From the NCBI GenBank assembly GCA_030407085.1, contig CM059585.1, positions 67,134,501 through 67,198,500 on the forward strand: a DNA stretch of 64,000 nucleotides, read 5' to 3'. This document shows positions 33,068-44,220 of the stretch, one piece after another; position 1 is the stretch's first letter, and each line of letters starts with the position of its first letter. The notes under the pieces were generated by a model. That model was not told the origin of the DNA, did no database searches, and saw only the letters and a list, made by a program, of their open reading frames with translations. The position numbers and the translations under genes were made by a program. This DNA comes from Trichopria drosophilae (taxonomy: Eukaryota; Arthropoda; Insecta; Hymenoptera; Diapriidae).

Positions 33068-33900
33068 TTATTCTCCTCGCGTTGGGGGCGGGTGCGTATC
33101 CCCGCCAACTGTAGACCGTGACCGTCCGCCAGTGCTTGTGGTGTTATATTGCCGCACGCCCGAGACATGCTCGACAAAGATGTCCCGGGACCATCGAATG
33201 GTGTCACTAACCATCAGTCGCCTCATCATCGCTGCGTATCTCGCATTGATTTTGAGGCGACCGATCACTCTCTCGTTGGCGGGGTCCCACGAGCCAAGGG
33301 CAGCGACGACGAAGGCGTCCACCGTGACCTCATAACCGCTCCGTCGGAGGTTCTCTGCCAAGGGGCTCGTACTTGGCCATTTTCCGAGCCCTTGCTTCAT
33401 CGAACGCGGTGTTACGGTTCTCGAACGGAACGGTCACGTCGATCACAGTGATCCTCCTCCCCTCGGATGACGAGGTCGGAACGAAGGTTCGCCAATTCAC
33501 CCTCGGCGCTCTCGAGGGGCCTATTTTTGCGCATTTCCCCGGGAGGATGATGCGCGGCGGCTAGGCGATCCACGATATTGTTGTGGCGCCTTTGGATCGC
33601 GTCCGCATGGGGGCCGGAGTGGCCGATCACATGCGGAAGAGTCTCGAGGTCTGTCCCGCATCGCCTACAGCGCTTGTCGCCCTCGCCCCAATACCTCGCC
33701 CCGTTCAGGCGCAGGACATCGAGACGAGCGCGATGTAAGAAGCGCCATTCGGCGAAACGGGTATTTCTGTCGTCGCGCATGAAGTGGTTGGAAACTCTAT
33801 ATCGCGACGACACCTCGAAAACCTTGCCTTGGTCTTTTTTGGCTAAAAGGCGGGCGGGATAATAACTTTACCATCTTGCAACCCACGGCATTCCAGGACG
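33068..33900 (-). pseudogene. LINE C-terminus: zinc knuckle and restriction-like endonuclease
   Basis: From 33813 the frame reads FAEWRFLHRARLDVLRLNGA, then CRRCGTDLETLPHVIGH (the knuckle's last cysteine is replaced by S) and RRHNNIVDRL. Next comes LRSDLVIRGEE, where the family usually has RPDLVI. A frameshift near 33420 leads to the second frame (33400-33068): PLAENLRRSGYEVTVDAFVV, AALGSWDPANERVIGRL and RDIFVEHVSG. This order is that of the R2-type restriction-like endonuclease domain. RT sequence is absent because of 5' truncation. One frameshift and few substitutions suggest moderate age. Confidence 0.82.
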
Positions 33901-34028
33901 AACTCTGCCCGATGCTCGCTCCACCGCCAGCAGAGATCAAGATGTTTAATTTGTCTCCTGACGGCGGACCGGGCATCGCTCCACGTCTAGGCGAGACCAC
34001 TGGACGGTCGCCTCAGCACACCCTCGCA

Positions 34029-34088
34029 AGAACCCGAGAGGTACTGGAAGAACCCGAGAGGTACTGGGAGAACCCTAGAGGTACTGGG
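34029..34088. repeat. 20-bp minisatellite, three copies
   Basis: Three tandem copies of AAGAACCCGAGAGGTACTGG (with small changes) at the truncated 5' end of the nested LINE, next to the target duplication. Confidence 0.9.
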
Positions 34089-34117
34089 GCTTTTTATCGA
34101 CTATTTTCGCGACAGAT

Positions 34118-35318
34118 ACTACATTCACGCGTAAGTCGGGGACGTACAAGGTATTTTCGAGTTTGCCTCGCTTAGGACTCACGACACCCGAAGCAGAAAT
34201 AAACGCGTTACCTCTCGCTTGCACCAGCATCGTTGAACAGCTAGCCAACTTTAATCCACACTGAAGTTGTTCAAAGTCGACTAAACTTTACTGTTATTGC
34301 ACAGATGAGACGTGCTGCCACTGTCGAGGCACCATCGGTTGTCATTTGAGACACTGTCGGCAAGGTTCGCAGATTCGTCGACGTTAACACTCGCATAATA
34401 TGCCTCATCAGCGTAGCTCGTTTTGTAGTCCCTGGTTTTTCGTTTTGAATAACAGTCGGCGCTCTTATGGCCAGGCTTCTTGCAGTAGTCGCATATGTAT
34501 TTTGCGGGAGAGGACGTTGACGGATTCTCATTTTGACGAGGAGTACCGTGCGACCAGTCGTTCGAAGAGCAGTTAGCGCCATATTTCGAAGAGCCTAGCG
34601 CCGTCTTTCGTCGCGCCGGGTGCGATAACTTTCCGATTGTAACGTGCGCCGGTTCTCGGCGCGCTAGATCTCGCGCGATTTTTCGCAAACATGGCGCCAT
34701 TTCCATATTCGCATACTTGCTGCCTTCTGGCATCATATTCTTCGATTATTTTTATTTTCAACGCGTCGGCGTCTGGAAGAATGTCGCGGGCTTCGATCGC
34801 GCATCGGAAGTTTACAAAACTGCTTGAAAGGCTATTTAGAAGCATGATCGTTAGCAGATCACCGTTGATATCTACGTCCATATCTTGAAGTTTGTCGACT
34901 GTATCCGAAAATTTCAATAAATGGTCTCGAATGTCCGCTCCTTCCGGCATCTTGTGCTGCATGAGGCGTTTCAGCAGCGTCGCTTTGCGAGCTGGTTCTT
35001 TGGAGTCCTAGATCGATCGAAGTTTGTCCCAAACGTCCTTCGACGTTTCGCATCCTCGAATCTGTTTGAGTTCCGAGGGACTGATCGACAGAATCAAATC
35101 GGATTTCGCTTTCCGATCTTCGGCAAACCATGCGTCGTATGCGGCTGAGAGCCGGAATGAGCTTCCTTGTCGTGGCCCTGTACGACTGGTTTCGGCTTTT
35201 CGCCGGAAACGTATGACTAAGTCTCGTTCTTTACGAGTAAAGCTTCTACTTGGATCTTCCACGTTTCATAGTTCCCTTTGGAGAGCGTCTCTATGCGCGT
35301 ATAATTAGTGTGCGCCAT
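34118..35318 (-). pseudogene. Copia gag and protease fragment
   Basis: Gag starts at ATG 35316-35318 with MAHTNYTRIETLSKGNYETW, the usual Copia gag opening, and continues through broken frames to DHLLKFSDTVDKLQDMDVDI and LLTIMLLNSLSSSF. The CCHC knuckle CDYCKKPGHKSADC lies at about 34480-34520. The protease active site WCLDSGSTSHLC is at about 34310-34345. The region down to 34118 leads to the right-hand target duplication of the nested LINE. Several frameshifts, and a gag-to-knuckle segment read in two frames, make it non-functional. Confidence 0.85.
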
Positions 35319-35444
35319 TTTGAAGCACAATGACAGAATTTTATGAGCACTGAACTTGATCGTTTGTGTTTTCGGCGACCGAATATTTTTGCGACGACCG
35401 AACACTGAGTCTCGATATCCGCCCGAAAATTTGTTCTTATTGAC

Positions 35445-35464
35445 GTAGACCTGGGCCCATAACC
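35445..35464 (-). other. Copia primer-binding site
   Basis: GGTTATGGGCCCAGG immediately follows the 5' LTR on the minus strand. It resembles the Drosophila copia site that pairs with an internal part of initiator methionine tRNA. Confidence 0.7.
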
Positions 35465-35652
35465 TGTTGAGGACTGATGAGGTCTAGGCGAAGTAACGGA
35501 ACAGGTGATTAGACACTGAATCTTGTTCAAAATCAATATATTTGAGAACAAACTTTTGGATACAAAATGAATCGCGATATCCGTTTGGATAAATTTAGGA
35601 GCTTGTATAATTCGGGCAGTAACGCGCGGCGAGACGCGAAGCTCTATTAACA
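35465..35652 (-). repeat. Copia 5' LTR (188 bp)
   Basis: On the minus strand it starts TGTTAATAGAGC and ends CCTCAACA, directly before the primer-binding site. Ends are TGTT...AACA. The outer edge joins BEL/Pao coding sequence. Confidence 0.75.
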
Positions 35653-36095
35653 GAAAAAAGTTTTGAGAGGAGCTACATTAGTTTTGGCCAATAGAAGCGA
35701 AATTATGACCTCTCCGGTTACCATTGTAACGCGTGAGTAAACTTCGGCTGCATATGCAACATTTGAAGCGTCCGAAAATCCATGTAGCTCGAAATGCAAA
35801 AAATCGGAGCCAAGGCAAGTCCAGCGAGGTACAAAGCAGTCATTTAAAGGGGGTAACTAAGAATAATATTGAGCCCAAGATTCCACTAAATCCGGAGGCA
35901 GCGTGTCATCCCATGATAATTTGAGTAGCTATAGCGATTGCAAGAAAATCTTGGCCTTTACAGTAACAGATGAGAGCCATCCCAGGGGGTCAAATACTCC
36001 ACTGATTAGTCGGGAGACCGAACCAGAATAACCCTAAAACTTTACTTCCGCCCGAGTCATTCAAATGATCGCAGAAAGTCAACTTCGAGTTTTGT
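35653..36095 (-). pseudogene. BEL/Pao pol fragment (peptidase-A17-type region)
   Basis: The reverse strand encodes NDSGGSKVLGLFWFGLPTNQ, FDPLGWLSSVTVKAKIFLQS, KLSWDDTLPPDLVESWAQYY, FELHGFSDASNVAYAAEVYS and GEVIISLLLAKTNVAPLKTF in order. This is the conserved region after the RT in Pao/BEL polyproteins. Two stops interrupt it, one at a tryptophan position. The downstream part ends exactly at the Copia LTR, so Copia inserted here and the far flank has since been lost. No LTR of this element was found. Confidence 0.82.
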
Positions 36096-36299
36096 TCTTT
36101 TTCGTCGAGCAAGGATGAACAATTGGAACTCCGCTTTTATAGAGTGAAACCAGCCCGCTGAAATAGCTCATACCAGGTGAATAATTCAAGACCGAACATA
36201 GGGAAACACATGTATTAGCTCTCAGCCAATCGCTGTCGAGCTTGAGAGTATGCATTATAGCCACCGACCAATCACGGAAAGCGTAAAACATCTATCAAC

Positions 36300-37485
36300 T
36301 TTTTGATGTTTACGATTAAGAAAATGATTTATTTAAAAAATCTATGTATTAAATATGAAAAATGCTAATAATTAAACTATTTTTTATTACGCATCAAATT
36401 ACTTGAACGTAAAAGTCTTCCGTATAATCATGTAAACATGCCTTACATGCTAGGTTAGGAAGATTGGTATGGTTTCGGACGTTTCGGAGTAGTTTGATGG
36501 GTCTGATGTTATGACATATCAGCTGATTCGGAAAAACTTATCTCACAACTTCACTACAATCAGATACGTTGCCAAGTGACGCATATTTATAATTTATTTA
36601 ATATTTAATATAATAATACGATTCTTTGTGATTATGTTTTTTTTTCAGGATTATTCAAGGATGCGTGAATTGGACTGCTATTAACGAAGACGTTAAATTT
36701 TAGAATATAACCGTTTCTTGGCTTATTCGGTCGGTGTATACAAAATAATAAAAACGACAATATTTACGTCTCTGCTGTCGATGTCAGCCCTCGTAAGAAT
36801 TCTTTATTCACTAAAAAATATAATGACAACTTAATTTTTAAATAATAAATTAATTAACATGTTAACATTGATTATAATATTATGACAAAACCATACCATA
36901 TATGTAGACTTTTTTGTAGTAAGTTTGGTGTTGTGTTAATAAGCCATTACCTGTTGACAATATAATTATTTACTTATTTCAAAAACAATGTAAAACAGGA
37001 TTATTTAAAATAATTAATTAAAAAATGACGTCACAACGAGACTTTAAAGAAAATTTAATAATAAATTTAACATATTATGATAAATCAGAGAAATAAATTG
37101 TTTGACGAACTTTTGGTGAAAAATCTTTACTTCCTGATGATTAATTTATTTTAGTCTTAATTCATGAAAATTGCGTTGTGGCTAACTTATTAACTATATA
37201 CGCCATTACAAAATTGTATAAGTTTTACTATAAATTAATTAAAGAAGCGAAAAAAACGGATGAATATCTTTAACTGTAATTTTTCAGACAAGTTAGTTCG
37301 ATTTGTCAAGTTCCTCGTAAAGGTTATTTACACTTGCAGGATTGTGCGTGAGCATCGACGTGGACCTCTGTGTTCGAATAATAATATTATTAAGTCACTC
37401 AATTTGAAACCAAAGTGAATGATCAGAATTTATTTTAAACGTTTTAAATTAATATAATATGTGTTTGGTTATAACCGAAATAACT
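36300..37485. other. AT-rich stretch without genes
   Basis: No reading frame, repeat or RNA motif that I can support. Confidence 0.6.
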
Positions 37486-38249
37486 CAGTAACAATATTAA
37501 ACGTCCTTTCTTAATTGTTTAACAGAATGTGGTAGTTAACAGGTAAATTCGAGGTCTCAAATGTAATGTTAACTGCGTTTTTTTCTACTCTTGATGTAAA
37601 AATTTTCTAGATCTTTTCGTCTCATCCAGTTCTTTTCTGAGGCGAGTATTGTTACATTTTCGAGTCTTATATTGGATAGATTACACGGCATCCATAATCA
37701 AAATAATACCTCAAAAAACAACTTTAAAATCACGACAAGTTTACCATACGTTAAAGGAAACACCGAAAAACTTGCAGTTGTCCTACGAAAAGAAAAAATA
37801 CAAGTGGTGTACAAACCTTGTCATGAGAATTTAGGAGGTATTAAACCTTATAAAGATCGACTTGACACCATGAAAAAAAAATGTGTGGTCTATCAAATAA
37901 ATTGCAAAAATTGCCGAAAAGTGTACGTATGTATTGGTGAAACGGGTCGGTTATTAGGCACCCGAATCAGAGAGCACCGAAACAATATTTTAGCACCCGA
38001 GAATAAACAAACAGGGGTCTCTAAACACCGTTTTGAAACTGGACATATTTTTTACTTCGAAAATGTAAAAATACTCACCTCCGAAGAGAACTGTATGAGA
38101 CGAAAGATCTAGAAAATTTTAACATCAAGAGAGAAGAAAAAAACGCAGTTAACATTAGATTTGAGACCGCATTTACCTGTTAACTATCACATTCTGTTAA
38201 ACAATCAAGAATGGACGTTTAATATTACTACTAAGTTAAATTGTTACTA
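37486..38249 (+). mobile_element. Penelope-like element fragment between long inverted repeats
   Basis: Left arm 37486-37621 and right arm 38100-38249 are inverted copies over about 130 bp with few mismatches; both contain ATTGTTTAACAGAATGTGRT, AGTTAACAGGTAAAT and AATTTTCTAGATCTTTTCG-type blocks. Between them is a plus-strand GIY-YIG coding end. Penelope-like insertions often carry inverted partial copies of their own end at the 5' side. The right boundary abuts BEL/Pao coding sequence. Confidence 0.82.
37650..38112 (+). pseudogene. Penelope C-terminus with GIY-YIG endonuclease
   Basis: The frame contains LPYVKGNTEKLAVVLRKEKI, VVYKPCHENLGGI, KDRLDTMKKKCVVYQINCKN and a C-x2-C pair, then KVYVCIGETGRLL and TRIREHRNNI. 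This is the linker and start of the GIY-YIG nuclease typical of Penelope-like retroelements; the YIG motif appears as VYVCIG with two extra residues. The RT domain is missing, so the copy is 5'-truncated. A stop follows the partial nuclease at 38110-38112. Confidence 0.82.
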
Positions 38250-38253
38250 ACGG

Positions 38254-38712
38254 ATAGCTCCCATGCGAGATGATCCGAAGGATTTTGATGCCCTAACCCC
38301 AGGGCACTTTTTAACTGGGACTTCCATTAAGACCATGCCGGTATCTTCCATTTTTTATATAACAGACTCTCGTCTGACCCGTTGGCAGTGCTTACAAAAA
38401 TACTTAGAGTTATTTAGGAAAATCTGGGCTTCGTATTATTTGAGTTCCTTGCAAAAGCATTACAAGTGGCAATCCATCAGTCCGAACCTCCGAACAGGAG
38501 ACATAGTTTTGATACGAAATTCAGATCTTCCACCCATGAAATGGGAGTTAGGCCGGATTGTGGCTTGCTTCTCCGGCCGTGATTCACTCACTAGGGTTGT
38601 AAAAGTTAAAACTGCGAAGTCAGTCTTTAAGCGCCCGATAAATCAGATTTACCTTTTGCCGGTTCCCCAAGTCACTGGTACTGTCGAAATCGGAACTTCA
38701 AGTGTTCACTAA
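38254..38712 (+). pseudogene. BEL/Pao integrase C-terminal domain (DUF5641-like)
   Basis: An uninterrupted frame of about 150 codons with ALTPGHFLTG, RLTRWQCLQKYLELFRKIWA, YLSSLQKHYKW, LRTGDIVLIRN, PPMKWELGRIV and FKRPINQIYLLP. This is the conserved C-terminal module of BEL/Pao integrases, ending at a natural-looking stop. Everything upstream is replaced by the Penelope fragment. It is on the opposite strand to the BEL fragment at 35653-36095, so the two are different insertions or parts of an inverted block. Confidence 0.85.
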
Positions 38713-39560
38713 CTCTAAACTTCGTGCGATTTATTTTCTTAAGTATTGTATTTTGATCATTTTAAGGATTCGATTTCAAGGTAGGTTTAATTTAATTGCG
38801 CAAACTGTGATCGCGCAATGGCGGGCGGCTTATTTGTGAATGGATATTTGCATAGTTACAATGTCCAATTTACAATATGATTTTTTTCATTTTACAGGGA
38901 GAAAAATAAAATCAAATCAGCACATTCAAAATCAAGAAATGTATAACGTTAATATTAATGTGCGTGTTTGTGAATTTCAGTGTTTCAGTTAAAGTGAGTG
39001 TGTGTAATTATTTATACTACTGTTTATTTATAAATTTATTTGTAAAAATGTGTTTCCGATATAGAGTAAATAGACTTTAACTGCACAAACGGGCCAACCT
39101 TTACAACATGTTCCGGGTGTTGATTTTTCCCTTCGTTTTGTAAACAACCATGAATCCCACAATAATATTACATTTCCCTTGACGATGTTATTTTTATGCT
39201 TATTCGCGGGTTGCAAAGAACTTTATTGTTTCTTTTTAGATATCCCAACAAACATTCCTTTCGACAATTGAAATATGTCAGGGACGAGAAGGTTCCAAGA
39301 GAAGCCTCATCACGGCTGTACATGGGAAGCTGCCATCCTATACATTTAACTGTTTAAAAAATATATTTCTGATTATCTATGCACAGGACTATCTATGCTC
39401 GTGTCCTTGTTGTCGGACATACTATATATGCGCAAATGTCTTACGGGGCATTTCTAATATGAACTAAAAAACATTGGTCTGAAACTGACAGAAAAGTGTC
39501 GATATTATAAAGAATGCAATTATGGTTTCCAATTTCTCTCGCTAACGCACTGATATTATG
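38713..39560. other. Possible BEL 3' end and AT-rich DNA
   Basis: A purine-rich CAATGGCGGGCGG at 38817-38829 could be a polypurine tract, with an LTR starting at TGTGAATGG (38835). I could not find a matching LTR end. Nothing else is supported. Confidence 0.3.
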
Positions 39561-40084
39561 TAGTGTAACGATTTTTATGGACGGGCACAAAATGCGACAA
39601 TTCAAACTCCGATAAACCCAACTCCGGGACAAATTCCCAATTGGTCCGTCCTGAATAGATGACACGACGTCTGAGATCGGAGGTAACCCGCGGCGTAAAA
39701 TCCGTTCACCGATTAGCTCGCAAATGGAGACCAGGAGAACAGCGGAGAACAGCGGAGGAGCGGGAGCGTGGAGAACAGCAGCAAACAAAAAACTAAAAGG
39801 AAATAATAAAACTACTCTCTCGCAAGTAATCGAATTAATCGCGTTTATTTTAACAAAAGGCAGATTTTCTAGCTCGGTCCCAAACGTATTTGGGGACGAC
39901 ATGGTACAGGGAGCTGTTGCGCTCAATACCGTTTTTCGCAGACGCCCCCTTCCTCATTGCAGAATCGATGCAAATGCAGAACGCGATGCGGCCTGAGGGA
40001 ACGAGTACTGAATTCCGAGTCGACGAGTGCATATATATTCGACCCTAGTTTGGCGGCGATCTAAAGGGGGCCCAGATACTTTGG
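39561..40084. other. Probable LTR/UTR region of the adjacent Gypsy element
   Basis: Starts TGTAACG (39567), a common LTR edge, and contains GGAGAACAGC short repeats (39735-39785). It lies directly downstream of the minus-strand Gypsy integrase remnant. No partner LTR is present in the window, so the boundaries are guesses. Confidence 0.35.
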
Positions 40085-41765
40085 AGCTAATTTAGCTCTG
40101 CACTCGACCAAAGCACTCGGTTACGCTGGAACACGTAATCACCAACCCCGAATTCGACCTCACGTCCTTTAGCGTCGTGGTGCTGAGCTTGACATACTTG
40201 GACTGCTTGAGCTTTATACAAGGGCTCTCCTTGTAGAGTTCTTAACTTGCTCAAAGTTGGCTGCAGTTACTGACATCCGGCTGTCGGCCATGCATTAGCA
40301 TCTTCGGACTGAAACCTGTGAAGTTGTGCAGGGATGTATTGTGGGCGTAGGGAAATCCCTCGATGTGCTCATCACACTATGATCTTCGGATATGACGAAA
40401 GACCAGATCATGCCCTTGATCGTCCGGTTGATATTGCCGTTCGAGTGGCGTGAGTTCTCGCGTCACATCTCGTTTCGGCTCCTTGTTCATGAACTCCAGG
40501 ACCTGGTCCGTCAACACAACTTCTGGAGCTCCATATCGCCGAAAAAGGCGCTCTGTCAACGCGTCGGTGACTAAGAGAGCATTGCATTGGCGTATCGCAG
40601 CGGGGGGCATTTGATTGAACGAGTGAAGAGATCATACCAAATCAACAGATACTCGAATTCCTTCTCACTTTTGGGAAACGGTTCCATTAGGCCACTTGCG
40701 ACTATTTGCCATGGGCGAGTTATCGTGTGGCATCTAAACCTTCCTGCTGGTGCCGACTGCTGCACTTCGAATACATGGCATACGTGACAGTTTTTCACTT
40801 GTCGTACTACGGCACGATGTATGCCTGGCCACCAGTATTGCACACCGAGATGCTCGTACTTATTCTTCTGGCCTAGTGTCCGTCAGTACACACGTCATGA
40901 CGTTCCTGTAGGGCTCCTTGCCTCTGGCCCCGCGGCAGCACTAGCTTCTACACATGGTCGTCACTAAGGGTACCTTATATCATCGGATCAGGACGATACG
41001 AATAGATCCGACCCCCCCCCCCTACCTTCCAGTAAGGATGGTCCTTAGGTGCTTCCATAATCTTGCGTCTCCTCTTCGTCCAAGAAAGCCCATCGAAATC
41101 ATGGCCTTAGTTGTGAGGCCCATTGAGCCAATATTCCTACGGATTGCAAAAATTGCATAACCACCGAAGACTGCTGTTATCTGTCAGGACCAAACATCGA
41201 TAGCTCACCACATATGGGCGGAAATTCTGAATTGTCCATAATACGGCGAGGCACACTCGCTCCGTGGTGGAGTACTTTCGTTCCACAGCCGATTCGTACA
41301 ACAGCAAACGTTAGAAAACGTTCCTGACCGACAATCTCCTGGGTCAGTACTGCTCCAAGACCCGTGTCACTTGCGTCGGTCTATATTATAAATTGTCATG
41401 GTCCAATCGTATCCCACATCTTTCTTTGTAAGCATTCGCGGCTCGAGAACTGTCGCAAAGTCTGCCACTTCCGGTACCACGATGCCATTCCGTGAAATCG
41501 ACGGAGTTGTTTCAAGTTGCGAGGCGGCGGGTACTTTAGTATCGGTTCGATTTGATCGGGGTCCGACCGGAACCAGTACTCATTTACAATGACACCCATG
41601 TTCTTAACTTCATTCTTGCAAAAGTGACTCTTCTCGCGATTGATGGTCAATCCCGCTCCTTGAATTCTCCGTAAGACGAAATCAAGCCATCACAGATGTT
41701 CATCAAATGTCTCTGTGACAATGATTATGTTGTCATTGCACGCATATGCGTATGGTACTAGTATA
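40085..41765 (-). pseudogene. Gypsy-type pol remnant 1 (RT end, RNase H, integrase)
   Basis: The minus strand gives DNIIIVTETFDEHL (end of the RT catalytic region), LTINREKSHFCKN, YPPPRNLKQLRRFHGMASWY (RT thumb), a badly decayed RNase H, then YWWPGIHRAVVRQV and CHVCHVFEVQQSAPAG (integrase zinc finger), GLMEPFPKSEKEFEYLLIW, and TGFSPKMLMHGRQPDVS at the integrase C-terminus. RT before integrase identifies Gypsy/Ty3. Many stops and frameshifts; the RT is cut at about 41765. Confidence 0.85.
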
Positions 41766-41769
41766 GGCA

Positions 41770-43685
41770 AATTAAGGCGAAAATAGTCAAATAAAAAAAA
41801 TTGTAACTTTCTATACTTATACATAAACACATTCTTTTGTAGATCCGACGAGTCCCAAGCCGGAAATAGTGTTCTCGACCCGAAATCCACGTATAAAGGC
41901 ATACGCGCGCCCCAACGATCCAACGGTCGCCGGCTCGACCGCATGCGGCCGGTTGTGTTGTTATTTTGTACATTCTGTGGGGTAATGTGTATGTGCATAA
42001 CAATTTTCGAAATAAGTGAAAACAATGAGTGTTTTACTTCTGATAAAGTAATTTCGATTATGATGCCTAACGCATTTCCCCCTCCGTAAAAAAAAAAAAA
42101 TACGTGTATATCGATTTTCGTAAAAACAGCGTAAGTCGAGTTAGGCCGTTTATTCGATAATCGTGGATGATTTAGCCTTAAAAAATACTTCTGTACTTCC
42201 AACTAAATGCATTAATAGCGTAATCATATGGTCTTGCATTTTAGGTAATTTCCGGAAAAAGCACCCAAGACTTAACCCGGTTTTCCACCCGTTTTTGCAG
42301 CGTAAACTCCAATGTTAAACATTTTATTCGTCAAGTTAGGAGTGTTTTTCTACGTATTTAAATACGCTAAATACGAAATAAATACAAAAAAATGTTCAGG
42401 AGACATCCTTGACCTTGAAAATTGCATTTCAATGTGAAATTCATTATTTGTACTATTTTAGCCTGAAAGATAGTTCGATGTAATCAGAAAAATCGAGTTT
42501 TTATTTAATCAAAAAAAAATTTGTTGCGCCCCTCTCAGCGTTTTGGCGCAAAGCAAATTTATTGGAAAACGTTCTTTTTTGTGTCATCTACTCCTAAAAA
42601 AAAATCGTTGAAAAAAAAAATTATGTTTTTGAGAAAATTGAGTTTCTTTTTTTGATCAAAAAATGGCCGCCATTTTGTTAATTTTCAAATTTTTTTAAAT
42701 TTTCCAACGCGAAAAGAAAGAGCGTCTAAATCTATTAAGAGCAAAAATAGATGGGTAAAATATTGATTTTTAAGGAAAAGAGAGAGGTTTCAAGAAATTT
42801 GTGTTGGCGGCTGCAGGTGCGCACTGCTTCTTCGACGCTTTCTTGATTTGATGTTGCCTAACGCCTTCAAAATCGCATAAGTAATCTTCAGCGGGCCCTT
42901 GAGGGCAGTCTATTCAAGTGCGGATATCGACACTGGTCTTAAAATTTTTCAAATTGTCCATTTAAAATAATATCAAAAATGCACGTGATTTGATGTTGCC
43001 TAACATCATCAAAATGCAATTGCGAGCATCGGGACTGGACTGTAAATTCTTTATACATTATTTTGCAACAACATCAGTAATGCCTGATTACTTTTGAGCT
43101 CGATTATATTACTATTTCTTAACTTTATTTCTCTAAATTTGGTTACGCGTACTTCTGACGGCTGTCAAGTATCGGGCGAACTTGATAGAACAATTGAAGG
43201 TTTGTTTTGCTCGCGTTTAAAACTTTAAACGTTTCAAACATCTGTTCTATACATCATTGCACAATATGTTTAAATGTTACCAGGAAAGACGCTTATTTAT
43301 ATACATCGCTCATGTAAATAAACTCGAGCAACGTGCACTGATAATAACTATGAGAAGGCTTGCCAGTATATATTCCAAAATAACAATTCTTCAACAAATA
43401 TCAAACACATACCTGCACCAATATGACTCAAATCATAGTTGTGTTTTTATCCCAACATGATTTGTGTATATTGTGCATTAAATATATTTCTTTAATATCG
43501 AAAAATTATTACGGAATTTCAGCGTCGTTTACATTTACGGCGTTATTTTTTCAAGAATAAATTTTTTACAGAATAGTGTCATATTTGACTGCCCAAGTAT
43601 TAACAGTATTATGAGATTTTTTGATAAAATAATTCTCAATTTCGTTTCTTTTTCTACTGTTTCTTTCCGTCGCAAAGAGGATAAT
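41770..43685. other. AT-rich stretch with a two-copy 140-bp repeat
   Basis: TTTGATGTTGCCTAAC occurs at about 42847 and 42989 within a diverged tandem duplication of about 142 bp. The 42400-42800 part has long A/T runs and a GGCCGCCATTTTGT block. No supported gene. Confidence 0.5.
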
Positions 43686-43689
43686 CGAA

Positions 43690-43975
43690 ATTGTGAGAAG
43701 TGTCAACTCTATGCATCGTTAACCCTGTATATTTGGATTCCGGTCCAGAGATATTCTTTTGATGTTCTTTGATTCTGGTTTTCAAGAGTCTGCTATAGTC
43801 TGACCAATATACACCTTTTCACAGTTTTTACATGGAATTTGGTAAACAATGTTCGACATTTTTTCAATTTCTAATTTATCTTTTAATGGTTTAATCCCTC
43901 CAATATTAGTGTTAATTGGCTTGTGGACAACTCTAATATTTTCTTTTTTTAAACATAAAACAAGTCACAAAACTA
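43690..43975 (-). pseudogene. Second Penelope GIY-YIG fragment, different family
   Basis: The reverse strand encodes KKENIRVVHKPINTNIGGIK, KLEIEKMSNIVYQIPCKNCE and KVYIGQT, then, after a small gap, LKTRIKEHQKNISGPES. The layout matches the fragment at 37650-38112, but the residues differ widely, so it is a separate Penelope family. It has a more canonical YIG motif. Frameshifts and 5' truncation leave no RT. Confidence 0.78.
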
Positions 43976-44220
43976 CACAAATTTTATGATTAATTGTGTG
44001 TTCTGACGCAAAATGTAAATATCTTGCAGACCATGTTTTTTTATAAAACCAATTCGTATCATGAAAACGGTTATTGGTTTAAATGTTTCATACAGCGCGG
44101 TCCTAATCACGCGAGGGGAATCATTACTAAAAAAATGACCAGAGAAATACTCAAATCTAAGAAAGAAACGAAGAGAAAGGCAAACCGCAAATAAAGAGGA
44201 CGTGTCTACCGCCCTACACG

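Larger units (their letters stand above)
32460..34090 (-). mobile_element. R2-superclade LINE, 5'-truncated, nested in Copia
   Basis: A 1631-bp insertion bounded by a 27-bp direct repeat (32433-32459 and 34091-34117, starting TTTTTATCGACTATTTTCGC), which is single in the reading frame of the interrupted Copia. It consists of a pol C-terminus and a 3' UTR of about 600 bp with a strong hairpin. There is no poly(A) tail. Long target duplication, 5' truncation and a restriction-like endonuclease fit the R2/NeSL group. Its protein is clearly different from the LINE at 25979-27870. Confidence 0.88.
29943..35652 (-). mobile_element. Copia-type LTR retrotransposon, 3'-truncated, interrupted
   Basis: Minus-strand element in canonical Copia order: 5' LTR (35465-35652), primer-binding site, gag with zinc knuckle, protease, integrase, RT and start of RNase H. 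It ends abruptly near 29943; the 3' LTR is missing. A 1631-bp LINE (32460-34090) with a 27-bp target duplication splits the protease-integrase junction. On the 5' side it sits inside a BEL/Pao pol fragment. Integrase preceding RT is diagnostic of Copia rather than Gypsy or BEL. Confidence 0.92.

Noticed and set aside
35473..35495. CTGATGAGG...GCGAAG in the Copia LTR as a second hammerhead
   Set aside because: GAAG instead of GAAA and no matching stem I or III.
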